A stretch of 64,000 nt of DNA, from assembly GCF_021462225.1 (NCBI RefSeq), contig NC_061812.1, positions 51,639,848-51,703,847 on the forward strand, read 5' to 3'. Within the stretch, counting starts at the first letter, position 1. Each line of letters begins with the position of its first letter. The notes below the pieces were generated by a model that saw nothing but the letters and a program-made list of their open reading frames with translations, did no database searches and was not told where the DNA came from. Both the position numbers and the translations under genes were made by a program. Shown piece by piece: positions 63,238 through 64,000 of the stretch. This stretch comes from Girardinichthys multiradiatus. Lineage: Eukaryota > Chordata > Actinopteri > Cyprinodontiformes > Goodeidae.

Positions 63238-64000
63238 TGTTGGGTTTATGATTATTGATTGATTAATCTTGATCAATAATTATAATTACAGATCATAACC
63301 TGACAAAATCAACTTCCTAACCAAAATCCTCATTTATGAATCGAGACCAGAGATGTTTCTGGTGTTGTAATTGTGGCTCAACGCCTCTGACAATTACAAC
63401 CGTTAAATACTCCGTAATAATTAATAACTATTGCCGGAGATGTCACTGTTTAATCGACCGTTTCTGCCGAAACGTGTGGAACGTTAACCTTATTTTGACT
63501 GACGAATCACTTTCGCACACAATGAACACAAAATGCTCTCTCTTTATCTATGTGAATATTTATTAATTTTCACCTACTCAACATGCAAAATTCTACAAAC
63601 ACAGGGGTAACACATCTAAATAAGCAAAATCAACAAACGGTAGTGGGTATGTATTGAGTCAACCAGCAGTTTATGACACTACAGACGAAGGAAATGAGAA
63701 TATGAGTGGTGGTGTGGTGGCGAGTGGTGGAGGGTTGGAGCGCAGCTCCGACTGTCCTTTATGATCTTCTGATCTTCCCCCTAACTCCTGTGCACAAAGA
63801 TTCTAACTTTTGGCGGCAAGCTAGCACAGTGAGATTGAAGACAAAAGGGAAATGGAGAATTTTACCATGAGGTCGTTTTAACAGTCCAGTCTTACAACGC
63901 ACCCGCGTTGACTCTCAGATAGTAAACACAAGCAGCTCTAGGACCGCGGCGGATCCCGATATCAACATAACACATCAAAGTTTCAATAAGCAAGGTTACA
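63238..64000 (-). repeat. Third LTR of the ERV-B family, cut by the window end
   Basis: From TGTTGGG at 63,238 it follows the left LTR of ERV-B (6,452 onward) closely, in the same orientation, with small differences. It keeps the ttttaccatgaggtcgtttt segment (about 63,861) that the left ERV-B LTR lacks. Whether it is a solo LTR or the end of another provirus depends on sequence to the right of the window. Confidence 0.9.

Overview
The window is teleost fish nuclear DNA, most likely from a spiny-rayed fish. The evidence is the transposon content: Rex3-type RTE LINEs, L2/CR1 LINEs whose ORF1 is an esterase, an L1-like LINE, several DD34E Tc1 elements and at least three families of endogenous retrovirus (ERV). 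I found no convincing cellular gene, tRNA, rRNA or CRISPR array in the 64 kb. Almost every long open frame is transposon protein, and nearly all of these are broken. The exception is one 575-codon retroviral envelope frame. | Layout: a retrovirus of class I (gamma/epsilon-like) type on the + strand, called ERV-A, runs from about 28 to 17,388. It has been split three times: by an L2 LINE (about 1,410-5,385, minus), by a second retrovirus, ERV-B (6,452-13,858, minus, with a 4-bp target duplication agtg), and by a solo LTR (13,951-14,637). ERV-B has an F-like fusion envelope and a pol unlike that of ERV-A, which best fits the lokiretrovirus type. Next come GC-rich dispersed repeats, a decayed Tc1-like relic and a 2.1-kb element with terminal inverted repeats (17.4-22.6 kb), then AT-rich spacer to 25.1 kb. 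From 25.1 to 34 kb two Rex3 LINEs are involved in nested insertions; one is split by a minus-strand element that itself holds a solo LTR and a Tc1 copy, and the other sits inside another minus-strand LINE. A Gypsy-like remnant with two 45-bp tandem arrays lies at 35,453-37,319. A third retrovirus, ERV-C (39,662-46,717, minus), has two 389-bp LTRs, a 5-bp duplication gttaa and a tRNA-Tyr primer site, and splits another LINE (about 38,350-47,540). An L1-like LINE (about 47,960-54,655) is split by a Tc1 copy, and a further Tc1 copy follows at 54,917-56,530. The right end holds a second Tc1-like family, a third copy of the GC-rich repeat, and the start of another ERV-B-family LTR running off the window. 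| Most notable: (1) ERV-B lacks a normal 5' LTR. Its far end is an inverted LTR piece that starts within about 15 nt of the predicted transcription start, so it is in effect an inverted R-U5, and the composite is flanked by one target duplication. (2) The 5' leader of ERV-C holds about five regularly spaced hairpins whose stems differ by compensating changes while the loops are always GNAA (all four bases at N are seen). The inside of ERV-C shows almost no coding capacity although its LTRs are about 97% identical, which suggests a non-autonomous element moved by borrowed proteins with this array as a possible packaging signal. (3) The ERV-B envelope frame is intact, with a splice acceptor directly before its start codon, in an element whose pol is ruined.
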